From Actinomycetospora straminea (GTDB lineage: Bacteria > Actinomycetota > Actinomycetes > Mycobacteriales > Pseudonocardiaceae): 64,000 nucleotides of DNA. Position numbers and translations under genes: made by a program. The notes under the pieces were generated by a model. It was given only the letters and a program-made list of their open reading frames with translations, had not been told where the DNA came from and searched no databases. Numbering within the stretch: the stretch's first letter is position 1; each line of letters opens with the position of its first letter. This document shows positions 16,386 to 24,410 of the stretch, piece by piece. Where the stretch lies: NCBI RefSeq assembly GCF_028737255.1, contig NZ_JAQZAN010000027.1:21484-85483 (forward strand), given 5' to 3'.

Positions 16386-17468
16386 TCAGACCGCGGGTGC
16401 CAACCGGCGGGGCTCCCGGGCGCGCTCCGCCGCGTCGCCCTCGATCAGCTCGTCGAGCAGGAGATCCCAGTCGGCGAGGAAGCGGTCCACCCCGTGGCGG
16501 GCCAGCGCCGAGGCCCGGGCGGTGGCGCCCGCCGCGCGGGCGAGCTCCGGATCGTCGCGGTAGGTGCGCAGGCCCTCGCGGAGGACCCGCAGGTCGGTGG
16601 CCACCACGCCCGCCCCGGCCGGGACGTCGACCGCGGCCTCGGTGGTCGCGAGCGCGACCACCGGCATCCCGAGCATCATCGCCTCGATCAGCGACAGCCC
16701 CAGCGAGGTCCAGCGCACCGGGTGGAGGTACACGCGGTGGCGCGCCATCTCGGTGTGCAGCCGGTCCTGGGGCAGGTCGCCCCCGATCGCGATGCCGGGG
16801 TGGCGGACGGCCTCGCCGAGGCGCTCGCTGCCGATCCCGTAGACGTCGAGACCGACGGTGTCGGCGAAGCCCGCGAGCAGGTCGGTGCCGGTCACGCGGT
16901 TCCGGCGCACCGGCTCGTTGACGACGACCGCCGCGCGGTCCAGCTCGCCGGTGTAGCGGTCGCCCGGGTCGAGCACGCCGTGCTCGACGACGCGGACCGG
17001 CGCCCGCCCGGTGTCCCACATCAGCACGTTGAAGTGCGTCACGTGCACGACGGGGATGTCGTCGCGGTCGGCCATCGGGTGGCGCGACGTGGGGACGTCA
17101 CCCTTCGGCGTGTTGTGCTCCACGAACACCGCAGGCAGGTCGACGCCGGGTCGCCGCCCCGTCCAGCGCTCGGTGAGCTCGATCTCCTCGGGGCGCTGGA
17201 GCACGACGGCGTCGATGGCCTCGGCGCGCTCGCGCAGCTGCTCCGGGGTGGCCTCCTCGGCCCGTGCCGGCCAGTCCCAGGCCGCCGGCCGTCCCCCGCC
17301 CCAGGGCCCGCGCTCCGGCAGCACCGGCAGCAGGCACGTGTGCCGCCCCTGGACGAACGCGGTGGTCCAGGAGCCGTGGACGTGCCAGTGCAGGACGGTG
17401 CGCGCCGGCGTCCGGGCTGGTTCCGGGACCGACGCCGGGGACGGCGCGGGGTCGGACGGGTAGGTCAC
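16386..17468 (-). CDS. Glycosyltransferase (GT-B fold)
   Basis: A 360-residue cytosolic glycosyltransferase. The first 25 residues are Pro-rich, then TVLHWHVHGSWTTAFVQGRHTCLLPV. The C-terminal donor-binding half has HRVYLHPVRWTSLGLSLIEAMMLGMPVVALATTEA (about 245-279), where ExxxxG-type spacing marks GT4-like enzymes. It lies in the minus-strand heptose cluster between GT9 and GT4 genes. The acceptor and sugar are unknown; a surface glycan or glycolipid is the likely product by context. The ATG at 17468 gives a normal length. Confidence 0.82.
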   Translation of the reverse strand: MTYPSDPAPSPASVPEPARTPARTVLHWHVHGSWTTAFVQGRHTCLLPVLPERGPWGGGRPAAWDWPARAEEATPEQLRERAEAIDAVVLQRPEEIELTERWTGRRPGVDLPAVFVEHNTPKGDVPTSRHPMADRDDIPVVHVTHFNVLMWDTGRAPVRVVEHGVLDPGDRYTGELDRAAVVVNEPVRRNRVTGTDLLAGFADTVGLDVYGIGSERLGEAVRHPGIAIGGDLPQDRLHTEMARHRVYLHPVRWTSLGLSLIEAMMLGMPVVALATTEAAVDVPAGAGVVATDLRVLREGLRTYRDDPELARAAGATARASALARHGVDRFLADWDLLLDELIEGDAAERAREPRRLAPAV

Positions 17469-17519
17469 CGGCGAGGTATTGGTTCCGCGTCGAACCCATA
17501 AACTCCGCCCACCGAACTA

Positions 17520-18584
17520 CTACTCTCCGTACACGACCGTGGTGACGGCCTTGACGACGTCGTCGCCGCGCACCCCGTCCAGACAAGGGTGACCAGGCAC
17601 GGGGCAGGTCCGCGCGCGTGTTCCACGACACGGCGCGTCCTGGTCGCCGAGCAGAATCCGTGGCACTCCGTAAGGAGCCCACCGTTCCGGCGGCACCACG
17701 GGGGCGAACAGGGAGATCACCGGCACACCCACGGCGGCGGCCAGGTGCGCCGGGCCGGTGTTGCCCACCACGACCGCCCGCGCCCGGGCCAGGACGGCGG
17801 CGAGCGTGCCGAAGCCGGTGCGCCCGCCGAGATCGACACCGGCGCGGCCGGCCACCTCCGCGGTCAGCGCCGTCTCCCCCGGCGCGCCGGTGACGACGAC
17901 CCGGTGGCCGGCCGCGGTGAGCGCGGCGACGCCCTCCGCGGCCCGGTGCGGCGACCACGCCCGCGCGGGCACGGACGCGCCGGGGTGCAGCACGACGTAG
18001 TCGCCGTCGACCTCGTGCGCGGCGAGGAGGTCGGCGGCCTCCCGGCGCGCGGCGTCGTCGACGGTGACGGCGAGGCGCCCGTCGTCACCCGGGGGCAGCG
18101 CGTAGCCGGCACGCTCGGCGATCGCCAGGGCGCGCTCGGCCTCGGGGAGGTCGTCGGGGAGATCGACGGTCGGGTCGAGGGCCGGGTCGCCGGGGCGCAG
18201 GCGGACGTCGAGGAGGCTGCCCGGGTAGTCGACCGACGCCGCGGTGATGCGCGGGACGCCGGCGAGGCGCAGCACGAGCGCGGTCGGCAGCGGCGACTGG
18301 TGGAACGAGGTCAGCACCACCGCCTCGTCGACGCGCAGGGCGGCCAGGGCGTCGACGACCTCCCCGGTGCCCTCCCGCGTCACCGGCTGCGGCTCGCCGT
18401 CCACCCACGGGCAGCGCCACACCGCGACGGCGTCGACGCCCGGCAGCAGCCCCGCCGCCTGCCGCCCGCGGGGCCCGACGAGCGCGACCACCTCGTCCGC
18501 GCCGGCGGCCACCGCGCGGATCGCCGGCCCGGACAGCAGCACGTCGCCGTCGCTGTCGAGGCGAACGACGAGCACCCGCGTCAC
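17520..18584 (-). CDS. Heptosyltransferase-like GT9 glycosyltransferase
   Basis: A 354-residue ADP-heptose:LPS heptosyltransferase-like protein. Signatures are VTRVLVVRLDSDGDVLLSGPAIRAV (1-25), YVVLHPGASVPARAWSPHRAAEGVAAL, VVVTGAPGETALTAEV, VVGNTGPAHLAAAVGVPVISLFAPVVP and a cysteine-containing tail (CPVPGHPCLDGV). The family moves heptose from the ADP-sugar onto a glycan core. Its GTG start overlaps the gmhB stop (GTGA), matching an ADP-heptose producer with a user. In an organism without LPS the acceptor must be another surface or secondary-metabolite glycan. Confidence 0.9.
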   Translation of the reverse strand: MTRVLVVRLDSDGDVLLSGPAIRAVAAGADEVVALVGPRGRQAAGLLPGVDAVAVWRCPWVDGEPQPVTREGTGEVVDALAALRVDEAVVLTSFHQSPLPTALVLRLAGVPRITAASVDYPGSLLDVRLRPGDPALDPTVDLPDDLPEAERALAIAERAGYALPPGDDGRLAVTVDDAARREAADLLAAHEVDGDYVVLHPGASVPARAWSPHRAAEGVAALTAAGHRVVVTGAPGETALTAEVAGRAGVDLGGRTGFGTLAAVLARARAVVVGNTGPAHLAAAVGVPVISLFAPVVPPERWAPYGVPRILLGDQDAPCRGTRARTCPVPGHPCLDGVRGDDVVKAVTTVVYGE

Positions 18585-19111
18585 GAGTCGAACCCCAGGA
18601 GCGCCACGGCGCCGAGCAGGTCGTCGGCGAGGATGCCGCGCGCCCCGGCGGCGTCGACCTCCTCGGGGCGGGTGGCCGCGGTCGGCACGAGCACCGCCCG
18701 CGCGCCGGCCGCGTCGGCCGCGCCGACGTCGGCGGCGATGTCCCCGACCACCGCGACCTCGCCCGGCGCGACCCCCAGCGCCGCCGCGGCGGCGAGCACC
18801 ATGCCGGGCGCGGGCTTGCGGCACCCGCACCCGTCGTCGGCGCCGTGCGGACACCAGCGCCAGTCGGCGAACGGGCCCAGCAGCTCCCCCACCCGGGTGT
18901 TCACGGCCGCCACCTGCGCGGGGTCCAGGAGGCCGCGCGCGACCCCCGACTGGTTGCTCACGACCCCCACCGGCACGCCGGCCGCGCGGAGGCGCGCGAG
19001 GGCCGCGGCGGCGGTCGGCACCGGCACCACGAGATCCGGATCGCCGTTGTAGGGGACGTCGACGACGAGGGTGCCGTCGCGGTCGAAGAGCACCGCGCGG
19101 GGACGGGTCAC
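18581..19111 (-). CDS. gmhB: Heptose-1,7-bisphosphate 7-phosphatase (GmhB-like HAD)
   Basis: A 176-residue HAD phosphatase. The nucleophile motif is AVLFDRDGTLVVDVPYNG (about 6-23), motif II is VVSNQSGVARG, and the zinc loop CPHGADDGCGCRKP (about 88-101) is specific to the GmhB/HisB subfamily. Motif IV is VVGDIAADVGAA. GmhB removes the 7-phosphate of heptose-1,7-bisphosphate before nucleotidylation. It begins the minus-strand operon that continues into the GT9 gene. The GTG at 19111 is chosen because the motif then begins at the usual position, but no strong ribosome site is seen. Confidence 0.9.
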   Translation of the reverse strand: MTRPRAVLFDRDGTLVVDVPYNGDPDLVVPVPTAAAALARLRAAGVPVGVVSNQSGVARGLLDPAQVAAVNTRVGELLGPFADWRWCPHGADDGCGCRKPAPGMVLAAAAALGVAPGEVAVVGDIAADVGAADAAGARAVLVPTAATRPEEVDAAGARGILADDLLGAVALLGFDS

Positions 19112-19182
19112 GGCGCGGCAGCACACCACGACGGCGGGCGGCGCGCACGTCACCCCGGCGGGCTCCGGCGCGTCGAGGGCTC

Positions 19183-19208
19183 GGTTTGTGGGGTGGGGGC
19201 CCGGGTAC
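19183..19208 (+). promoter_or_regulatory. SigF/SigB-type promoter of the anti-sigma/sigma operon
   Basis: GGTTT at 19183-19187 and GGGTAC at 19203-19208 are separated so that GTTT and GGGTA are 15 bases apart. This fits the GTTT-N15/17-GGGTAT consensus of actinobacterial SigF/SigB-type factors. It lies about 70 bases before the start of the rsbW-like gene and its downstream sigma gene, which suggests positive autoregulation as known for usfX-sigF. Confidence 0.6.
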
Positions 19209-19279
19209 ACGCCGGGAGACCGGAGCCTCGCCGGTCTGTCCGCCGCCCGCGCGGGCGTGACCGACCAGGAGGACCTGCG

Positions 19280-19813
19280 TTGATCAGCCCCCAGCCACCC
19301 GAACACCGGGGCATGGGTGCGCCGCGTGACGTCGAAGTGCGCGTGCTGCCCGTGCCGGAGGCGCTGGTCACCGTGCGCACCGTCGCCGGCGACCTCGCCG
19401 CACGTGCCGAGTTCACCCTCGACGTGGTGGACGACCTGCGTCTGGCCGTCGACGAGGCGTGCACCTCCCTCGCCGCGCTCGCGCGGCCCGACACCAAGCT
19501 CACCGTCACGTTCGCCGTCGAGGACGAGCGGATCGTGCTGACCGCGTCGGTCTCCACCACCGGGCCGACGACCCTGGCGACCGACACGTTCGCGTGGCGC
19601 GTGCTCACCGTCCTCGCCGACGACGTGCGCGTGCTCGCCGAGGCGCCGTCGGTGCCGGGCGAGCCACACCGTCTCGCGCTGCGCGTGATCGTCGAGCGCC
19701 GCCGCGACGTCCCCCTCGCCGACGTCCTGCCCGACACCGGGACCGCCGACGACACCGCCCCCGCGGCCACCGTCTCCCGGCTCCCCGAGCCGCCGCGGGG
19801 CGCGGGCCCGTGA
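19280..19813 (+). CDS. RsbW-like anti-sigma factor (serine kinase)
   Basis: A 177-residue GHKL ATPase-fold protein reading DVEVRVLPVPEALVTVRTVAGDLAARAEF and DDLRLAVDEACTSLAALA (N box). It resembles UsfX/RsbW, which hold the sigma factor inactive. AGGAGGA at 19267-19273 sits 6 bases before a TTG at 19280 (LISPQPPEHRG). TTG is therefore preferred over the ATG at 19313, which has no ribosome site. The stop overlaps the likely GTG start of the sigma gene (GTGA), the classical anti-sigma/sigma operon. The G1/G2 boxes are weakly conserved in the C-terminal half, and the last 35 residues are disordered. Confidence 0.88.
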   Translation: MISPQPPEHRGMGAPRDVEVRVLPVPEALVTVRTVAGDLAARAEFTLDVVDDLRLAVDEACTSLAALARPDTKLTVTFAVEDERIVLTASVSTTGPTTLATDTFAWRVLTVLADDVRVLAEAPSVPGEPHRLALRVIVERRRDVPLADVLPDTGTADDTAPAATVSRLPEPPRGAGP

Positions 19814-20787
19814 GGAGCCCCGCCGCCGGCGCGCAGGCCGGAGCCACCGCCCCCGATCCCACGGATGTGAGCTCGATCGACGTCATGACCGACACCGCCG
19901 GCGCGACCGGTACCCAGGCCGCCGACGACGACGCGACCACGGCGCCGCGCCCCGAGCCGCGGGACACGGGGACCGAGGAGCGCACCGACGGCCGCCAGGA
20001 CGGTCGGAACTCCGACCGCAAGGGCTCGCGCGGCGAGTACGACCACCTCATGCCGAAGCTCGCCGAGCACGCGTCGCTGGAACAGGGCTCGCCCGAGCGG
20101 CTGCGGCTGCGCGACGAGCTCGTGCGCGGGCACCTGCCGGTCGCCCAGCACATCGCGCGCCGGTTCTCCCGCCGCGGCGAGCCGGAGGAGGACCTCGAGC
20201 AGGTCGCCACGCTCGGCCTCATCAACGCCGTCGACCGGTACGACCCGGCCCGCGGCACCGACTTCCTGTCCTACGCCGTGCCGACGATCACCGGGGAGGT
20301 GCGCCGGCACTTCCGGGACCAGGCCTGGTCGATGCGCGTCCCGCGCCGGCTCAAGGACCTCAACGTCACGCTGAGCTCGGCGATGTCGCAGATGTCGCAG
20401 ACGCTGGGCCGCGCCCCCAACGCCGCCGAGCTCGCCGAGCACCTCGGCATCGGCAAGGAGGAGGTGCTCGAGGCCCTCGAGGCGTCGAACGCCTACCGCA
20501 GCGGCTCGCTCGACGAGATGCTCGTCGACGACCCGGACTCGGGCACGGTCTCCGACCTGCTCGGCGAGGCCGACGCGGCGCTCGAGCAGGTCGAGTACCA
20601 GCAGTCGCTGGCCCCGCTGCTCGAGAAGCTCCCGCAGCGCGAGCGCACGATCATCATGCTGCGGTTCTTCAAGAACATGACGCAGTCGCAGATCGCCGAG
20701 CGCGTCGGGATCTCGCAGATGCACGTCTCCCGCCTGCTCGCCAAGACCCTCGCCCAGCTGCGCGACGGCCTCGGCGACGCGCGCTAG
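19810..20787 (+). CDS. SigF/SigB-type alternative sigma factor
   Basis: A sigma-70 family protein of the SigB/SigF/SigG group. After about 75 disordered residues come region 2 (LVRGHLPVAQHIARRFSRRG, then DLEQVATLGLINAVDRYDPARGTDFLSYAVPTITGEVRRHFRDQ), region 3 (PRRLKDLNVTLSSAMSQMSQTLGRAPNAAELAEHLGI) and region 4 (LPQRERTIIMLRFFKNMTQSQIAERVGISQMHVSRLL). These factors control stress and stationary-phase genes and are released from RsbW-type kinases by STAS proteins, several of which are in this window. The GTG at 19810 overlaps the anti-sigma stop. ATG 19885 is an alternative that would drop the first 25 low-complexity residues. Confidence 0.92.
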   Translation: MRSPAAGAQAGATAPDPTDVSSIDVMTDTAGATGTQAADDDATTAPRPEPRDTGTEERTDGRQDGRNSDRKGSRGEYDHLMPKLAEHASLEQGSPERLRLRDELVRGHLPVAQHIARRFSRRGEPEEDLEQVATLGLINAVDRYDPARGTDFLSYAVPTITGEVRRHFRDQAWSMRVPRRLKDLNVTLSSAMSQMSQTLGRAPNAAELAEHLGIGKEEVLEALEASNAYRSGSLDEMLVDDPDSGTVSDLLGEADAALEQVEYQQSLAPLLEKLPQRERTIIMLRFFKNMTQSQIAERVGISQMHVSRLLAKTLAQLRDGLGDAR

Positions 20788-20791
20788 GGAC

Positions 20792-21733
20792 GTGCCTCCC
20801 ACCGCCGTCGTCCTGCGCGACCTCGGCCTGGGCGACCTGCTCGTCGCCGTGCCCGCGCTGCGCCTGCTGCGCCGCGCCCTGCCCGCCCACGAGATCGTCC
20901 TCGTCGCCCCCGACGCCCTCGCCTCCCTCGTGGCACGGCTGCCGGAGGTGGACACCCACGTGCGTGATCTTCTGAGCTATAGCTCAGAAGATCACGCACG
21001 TACGGACGTGGCGGTCAACCTGCACGGCAAGGGGCCGGAGAGCCACGCGCGGCTGGACGCCCTGGCGCCGCGACGGCGGATCGGGCACGCGGCGCCCGGC
21101 TGGGACGGGCCGGCGTGGACCGACGACCCCGCCCGCCCCGAGCGCCGCCGCTGGTGCGACCTGCTCGCCGCCACCGGCCTCGTCGCCCCCGACGACGCCC
21201 GCGCCGGCGCCGACGACCTGACGCTCCCCGGCCGGCGCGCCGTCCCCGGCGGGCCGGTCGTCGTGCACCCCGGCGCCGCGTTCGGGTCGAAGCGCTGGCC
21301 ACCCGAGCGGTTTGCGGCGTGCGCGGCGGCGCTCGCCGCCCAGGGCCACGCGGTCGTCGTCACCGGCGGCCCCGGCGAGCGCGCGCTCACCGCCGAGGTC
21401 GTCGCCCGCGCGGGCCTGCCCGACGACGCCGACCTCGGCGGGCGCACCGACCTCACCGGCCTGCTCGACCTCGTCGCCGCCGCGTCCCTGGTGCTCGCCG
21501 GCGACACCGGCATCAGCCACGTCGCCACGGCGTTCGGCACGCCCTCGGTGACCCTGTTCGGCCCCGTCCTGCCGACGCAGTGGGGGCCGCCGCCCGGGGG
21601 GCCGCACGTCGTCCTCGGCGACGACGCCGCGCGCCGCGGCGAGCGCTTCGCCGACGACCCCGACCCCGCGCTCCTCGCCGTCACCCCGGCCGACGTGCTC
21701 GCCGCGATACCGGCCGCCGCCGTCCCCGCCTAA
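20792..21733 (+). CDS. Heptosyltransferase-like GT9 glycosyltransferase, with palindrome-encoded insertion
   Basis: A 313-residue GT9 protein starting 4 bases after the sigma-factor stop. Motifs are AVVLRDLGLGDLLVAVPALRLLRRALP (about 5-31), VAVNLHGKGPESH, VVVHPGAAFGSKRWPPERFA, VVVTGGPGERALTAEV and LAGDTGISHVATAFGTPSVTLFGPV. Palindrome copy 4 is read in frame as HVRDLLSYSSEDHAR between LPEVDT and TDVAVNLHG. That position is normally a variable loop between the N-terminal sheet and the NLHG strand, so the fold may be kept. The GTG start is distal to the promoter at 19183, so it may be co-transcribed with the sigma gene. Confidence 0.9.
   Translation: MPPTAVVLRDLGLGDLLVAVPALRLLRRALPAHEIVLVAPDALASLVARLPEVDTHVRDLLSYSSEDHARTDVAVNLHGKGPESHARLDALAPRRRIGHAAPGWDGPAWTDDPARPERRRWCDLLAATGLVAPDDARAGADDLTLPGRRAVPGGPVVVHPGAAFGSKRWPPERFAACAAALAAQGHAVVVTGGPGERALTAEVVARAGLPDDADLGGRTDLTGLLDLVAAASLVLAGDTGISHVATAFGTPSVTLFGPVLPTQWGPPPGGPHVVLGDDAARRGERFADDPDPALLAVTPADVLAAIPAAAVPA
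20958..21001. repeat. Palindromic element, copy 4, in frame inside a GT9 gene
   Basis: A perfect 44-bp palindrome with the same 40-bp core as copies 1 and 3. It is read in the stop-free phase of the GT9 gene as HVRDLLSYSSEDHAR. This is the second case in the window of this sequence serving as protein code. Confidence 0.95.
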
Positions 21734-21743
21734 CCTCGCCCCC

Positions 21744-22553
21744 GTGAGACTGCGCTACGAGCTCCTGGGCTGTGCGCTGCACGGGCACGCGCTCGTCGGC
21801 ACGGACGCGGCCGCGGTGCGCGCGCAGGACGCGCTGCTCGTGCGCGAGGACGCCGACGGCCTGCGCTGGCACCGCTGCCTGCGCTGCGACGGATGGGAGC
21901 CCCGCGCGGCCCCGACCGCACCGGCGCGGGACACCGTGCCCGGTCCCGACGAGGTCGAGGTCCCGCTGCGCGGGCGCCCGCTGCGCGACCGGTTCGTGCT
22001 GCGCCTCATCGCCCTGGACCGCGCGGTGCACGTCGTGGCCCTCTCCCTGCTCGGAACCGCGGTGCTCCTGTTCGCCACCTACCGCGAGGCGTGGGGCCCG
22101 ACCGCCGGGCAGATCGTCGGCATCCTGCAGGCCGGGATCGGCGGGCCGGTCGGCCACGGCGGACCGACCCTGCTCGTCGAGGTCGAGCGCGCGTTCGACG
22201 TCCCGGCCGCCACGCTGTACGGGCTCGCCGCCGTCCTGCTCGCCTACGCGGTGCTCGAGGCCGTCGAGGCCGTCGGGCTCTGGTACGCGCGCCGGTGGGC
22301 GGAGTACCTGACGTTCGTCGCCACCACGGTCCTGCTGGTGCCCGAGGTCTGGGAGCTCACGCACGGGCCGACCCCGCTGAAGATCCTCGCGCTGGTCGTC
22401 AACCTCACCGTCGTCGCCTACCTCCTCGTCGCCAAGCGGCTGTTCGGGCTGCGGGGCGGCGGGCGGGCCGAGGAGGCCGAGCGGGCGCACGACACGGGGT
22501 GGCCCGCGGTCGAGCGCGCCGGTCCGGGTACCGAACGGCTGACCGCGAGCTGA
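21744..22553 (+). CDS. DUF2127-family membrane protein
   Basis: A 269-residue integral membrane protein. The N-terminal 80 residues are soluble with a CLRCDGW zinc-ribbon-like stretch (residues about 47-53). Four membrane spans follow, near 95-111 (VHVVALSLLGTAVLLFA), 150-175 (AATLYGLAAVLLAYAVLEAVEAVGLW), 185-200 and 210-230 (ILALVVNLTVVAYLLVAKRLFG). The motif YAVLEAVEAVGLWYARRWAEYLTFVATT is typical of DUF2127. The function is unknown. Confidence 0.85.
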   Translation: MRLRYELLGCALHGHALVGTDAAAVRAQDALLVREDADGLRWHRCLRCDGWEPRAAPTAPARDTVPGPDEVEVPLRGRPLRDRFVLRLIALDRAVHVVALSLLGTAVLLFATYREAWGPTAGQIVGILQAGIGGPVGHGGPTLLVEVERAFDVPAATLYGLAAVLLAYAVLEAVEAVGLWYARRWAEYLTFVATTVLLVPEVWELTHGPTPLKILALVVNLTVVAYLLVAKRLFGLRGGGRAEEAERAHDTGWPAVERAGPGTERLTAS

Positions 22554-22671
22554 CCACTCGTCATGTCGCCGACGGCAACGACCGATCGGCCCCCGAGCGG
22601 TGCCCTCCCGCCCCCGCGTGTGAGGTCCGCGTGACCGGTTGTGCACCCGGGCGGCGGGGTAAGCCAGGGCA

Positions 22672-23598
22672 GTGCCGCGTCTCGTCTCCTCGTCGTCCCC
22701 ACCCGTGGCCTTCGCCCGGTCCCTGGCGGCGTCCGTGGCCGCCACGCTGCGCGGGCGGGACCTCGCCGCCGTCGCCGCCGGCCTGACCTACTTCGCCGCC
22801 CTCGGCGTCGTGCCGTGGCTGCTGCTCGCGGTCTGGGGCGCGGCCCTGCTGACCTCGCCGGAGACGATCGCCGGGTTCCTCGCGGACCTGCGGATGCTGG
22901 TGCCGCCGGAGATGGGCGCGCGACCGGTGTACGACGGTCTCGTGCGCGCGGGACTGAACCTGGGGTGGTGGGGCGCGCTCGCGACGATCGTCCCGGCCAC
23001 CTTCTACGGCGAGGGCCTGCGCCGGGCGTCGCTGCGCCTGTCCCCGCGCACCGACCGCTTCACCGGCTGGCGCGCGCGGGTGAGCCTGCTGCCGCTGGTG
23101 CTCGCCGTGCCGGTGCTCGCACTCGGGGTGTTCGTCACGGCCCCGCTGCTCGCCGACCTCGCCCGCACCGGCGGCTTCTGGGGCACGCTCGGCCAGGTCG
23201 TCGTCGCCTTCCACGTCTCGTTCGTCGCGGTCGGGGTCGTGCTGACCTGGGGCTTCCGGGTCGTCGCGCCTGGCGGGCCCGGCTGGGCCGCGACGCTGCT
23301 CGGGGCGTTCGGCACCGCCGCGGTGATCTCCGGCTTCCTCCAGGGCTTCCTGCTGTTCCTCGCGCTCCCGATCGACCTCGGCATCCCGTTCGGCGGCCTG
23401 GACATCGTCGGTGCGACGGTCGCGATCGCGCTGTGGATGTTCGTGCTGCACGTGCTGCTGCTCACCGGCTGGGCCACCACCGACGCCCTCGACCGCCGCT
23501 TCCGCGCCGCGGCCCGGGCCCGCACCGACGGGACTCCCGACCCCGGCCCGTCCTCGTCGCCGTCCGCCGCCCCGCTGTCCGTCGGGGCGGGACGGTGA
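22672..23598 (+). CDS. YihY/BrkB-family membrane protein
   Basis: A 308-residue polytopic inner-membrane protein with about six spans. Family signatures are AAVAAGLTYFAALGVVPWLLLAVWG (about 32-56) near the N-terminus and VGATVAIALWMFVLHVLLLTGW near the C-terminus. The family was formerly called RNase BN, and its substrate is unsettled. The gene overlaps the carotenoid hydratase gene by four bases (GTGA). The last 30 residues are Ser/Pro-rich and cytosolic. Confidence 0.85.
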   Translation: MPRLVSSSSPPVAFARSLAASVAATLRGRDLAAVAAGLTYFAALGVVPWLLLAVWGAALLTSPETIAGFLADLRMLVPPEMGARPVYDGLVRAGLNLGWWGALATIVPATFYGEGLRRASLRLSPRTDRFTGWRARVSLLPLVLAVPVLALGVFVTAPLLADLARTGGFWGTLGQVVVAFHVSFVAVGVVLTWGFRVVAPGGPGWAATLLGAFGTAAVISGFLQGFLLFLALPIDLGIPFGGLDIVGATVAIALWMFVLHVLLLTGWATTDALDRRFRAAARARTDGTPDPGPSSSPSAAPLSVGAGR

Positions 23599-24410
23599 GC
23601 ACCACCCACACCCGCCCGGTCACGCGGCGCCGCCCGACCCTCCGACCCTCCTGGCACGCGGTGCCGTGGGCGTTCGGCGCGGGCGTCGTCGGGGTGCAGA
23701 TCGCGTTCCCGCTCACCGGCGGCGGCACCCCGACGCTGACCGTCCTCGCCGTCGCGCTCTTCGCGGCCGCCTCGGTGTCCCACGCCCTGCTCACCCGCGG
23801 GCCGGCCGCCGCGGTCGGTCTCGTCGTCGTCGCCGGCGGCGGCGGGCTGCTCGTCGAGGCCGTCGGGCTCGCGACGGGCGTGCCGTTCGGCGAGTACCGC
23901 TACACCGGCACGCTGGGCCCCGAGGTGCTCGGCGTCCCCGTCGTCGTGCCCCTGGCCTGGGCGATGATGGCCTACCCGTCGCTGGTCGTCGGCCGCCGTC
24001 TCGCCGCGGCGCTCGGTCGCGGGCGGGGCGCGGTCACGGTGCTCGGGGCCTGGGCTTTGGCCACCTGGGACGTCTTCCTCGACCCGCAGATGGTCGAGGC
24101 CGGGCACTGGTACTGGCTCGAGCCCTGGCCGACGCTGCCCGGGGTGCCGGGCATCCCGGTGTCGAACTTCGCGGGCTGGCTGCTCGTCGCCCTGCTCATG
24201 ATCGCCGCGCTCGACCGCGTCGTGCCGGCGCCGCAGGAGGGCGACGACCGGCTGCCGCTGACGCTGTGGTGCTGGACGTTCCTGTCCTCGACGATGGCCG
24301 CCGCCGTGTTCTTCGGGCGGCCGTCGGTGGCGCTGGTCGGCGGCGTGCTCATGGGGCTGGTCGGGGTGCCGCTGCTCGTGGTGCTGCGACGCCACGGGGC
24401 CCGGACGTGA
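23595..24410 (+). CDS. cruF: CruF-like carotenoid 1,2-hydratase (DUF422)
   Basis: A 271-residue membrane protein with about seven spans. Family stretches are GVPFGEYRYTGTLGPEVLGVPVVVPLAWAMMAYPS (about 96-130), WDVFLDPQMVEAGHWYWLEP and GIPVSNFAGWLLVALLM. These match CruF/DUF422 carotenoid hydratases that add water to the psi end group of acyclic carotenoids. Overlapping starts link it to a GT2 and a CrtI-like desaturase. That order (hydratase, glycosyltransferase, desaturase) suggests a glycosylated 1'-hydroxy carotenoid. The precise product is not determinable from sequence alone. Confidence 0.85.
   Translation: MSTTHTRPVTRRRPTLRPSWHAVPWAFGAGVVGVQIAFPLTGGGTPTLTVLAVALFAAASVSHALLTRGPAAAVGLVVVAGGGGLLVEAVGLATGVPFGEYRYTGTLGPEVLGVPVVVPLAWAMMAYPSLVVGRRLAAALGRGRGAVTVLGAWALATWDVFLDPQMVEAGHWYWLEPWPTLPGVPGIPVSNFAGWLLVALLMIAALDRVVPAPQEGDDRLPLTLWCWTFLSSTMAAAVFFGRPSVALVGGVLMGLVGVPLLVVLRRHGART

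Noticed and set aside
15090..17501. An 803-residue plus-strand frame
   Set aside because: It runs antisense to the gmhA/GT cluster. It is the usual GC-rich shadow of real genes, with repetitive Ala/Gly/Arg/His composition and no motif.
8249..21001. Palindrome copies as inverted ends of an insertion sequence
   Set aside because: No transposase or target-site duplication was found next to any copy. Two copies are in frame in enzymes, so they look like small palindromic units rather than IS ends.
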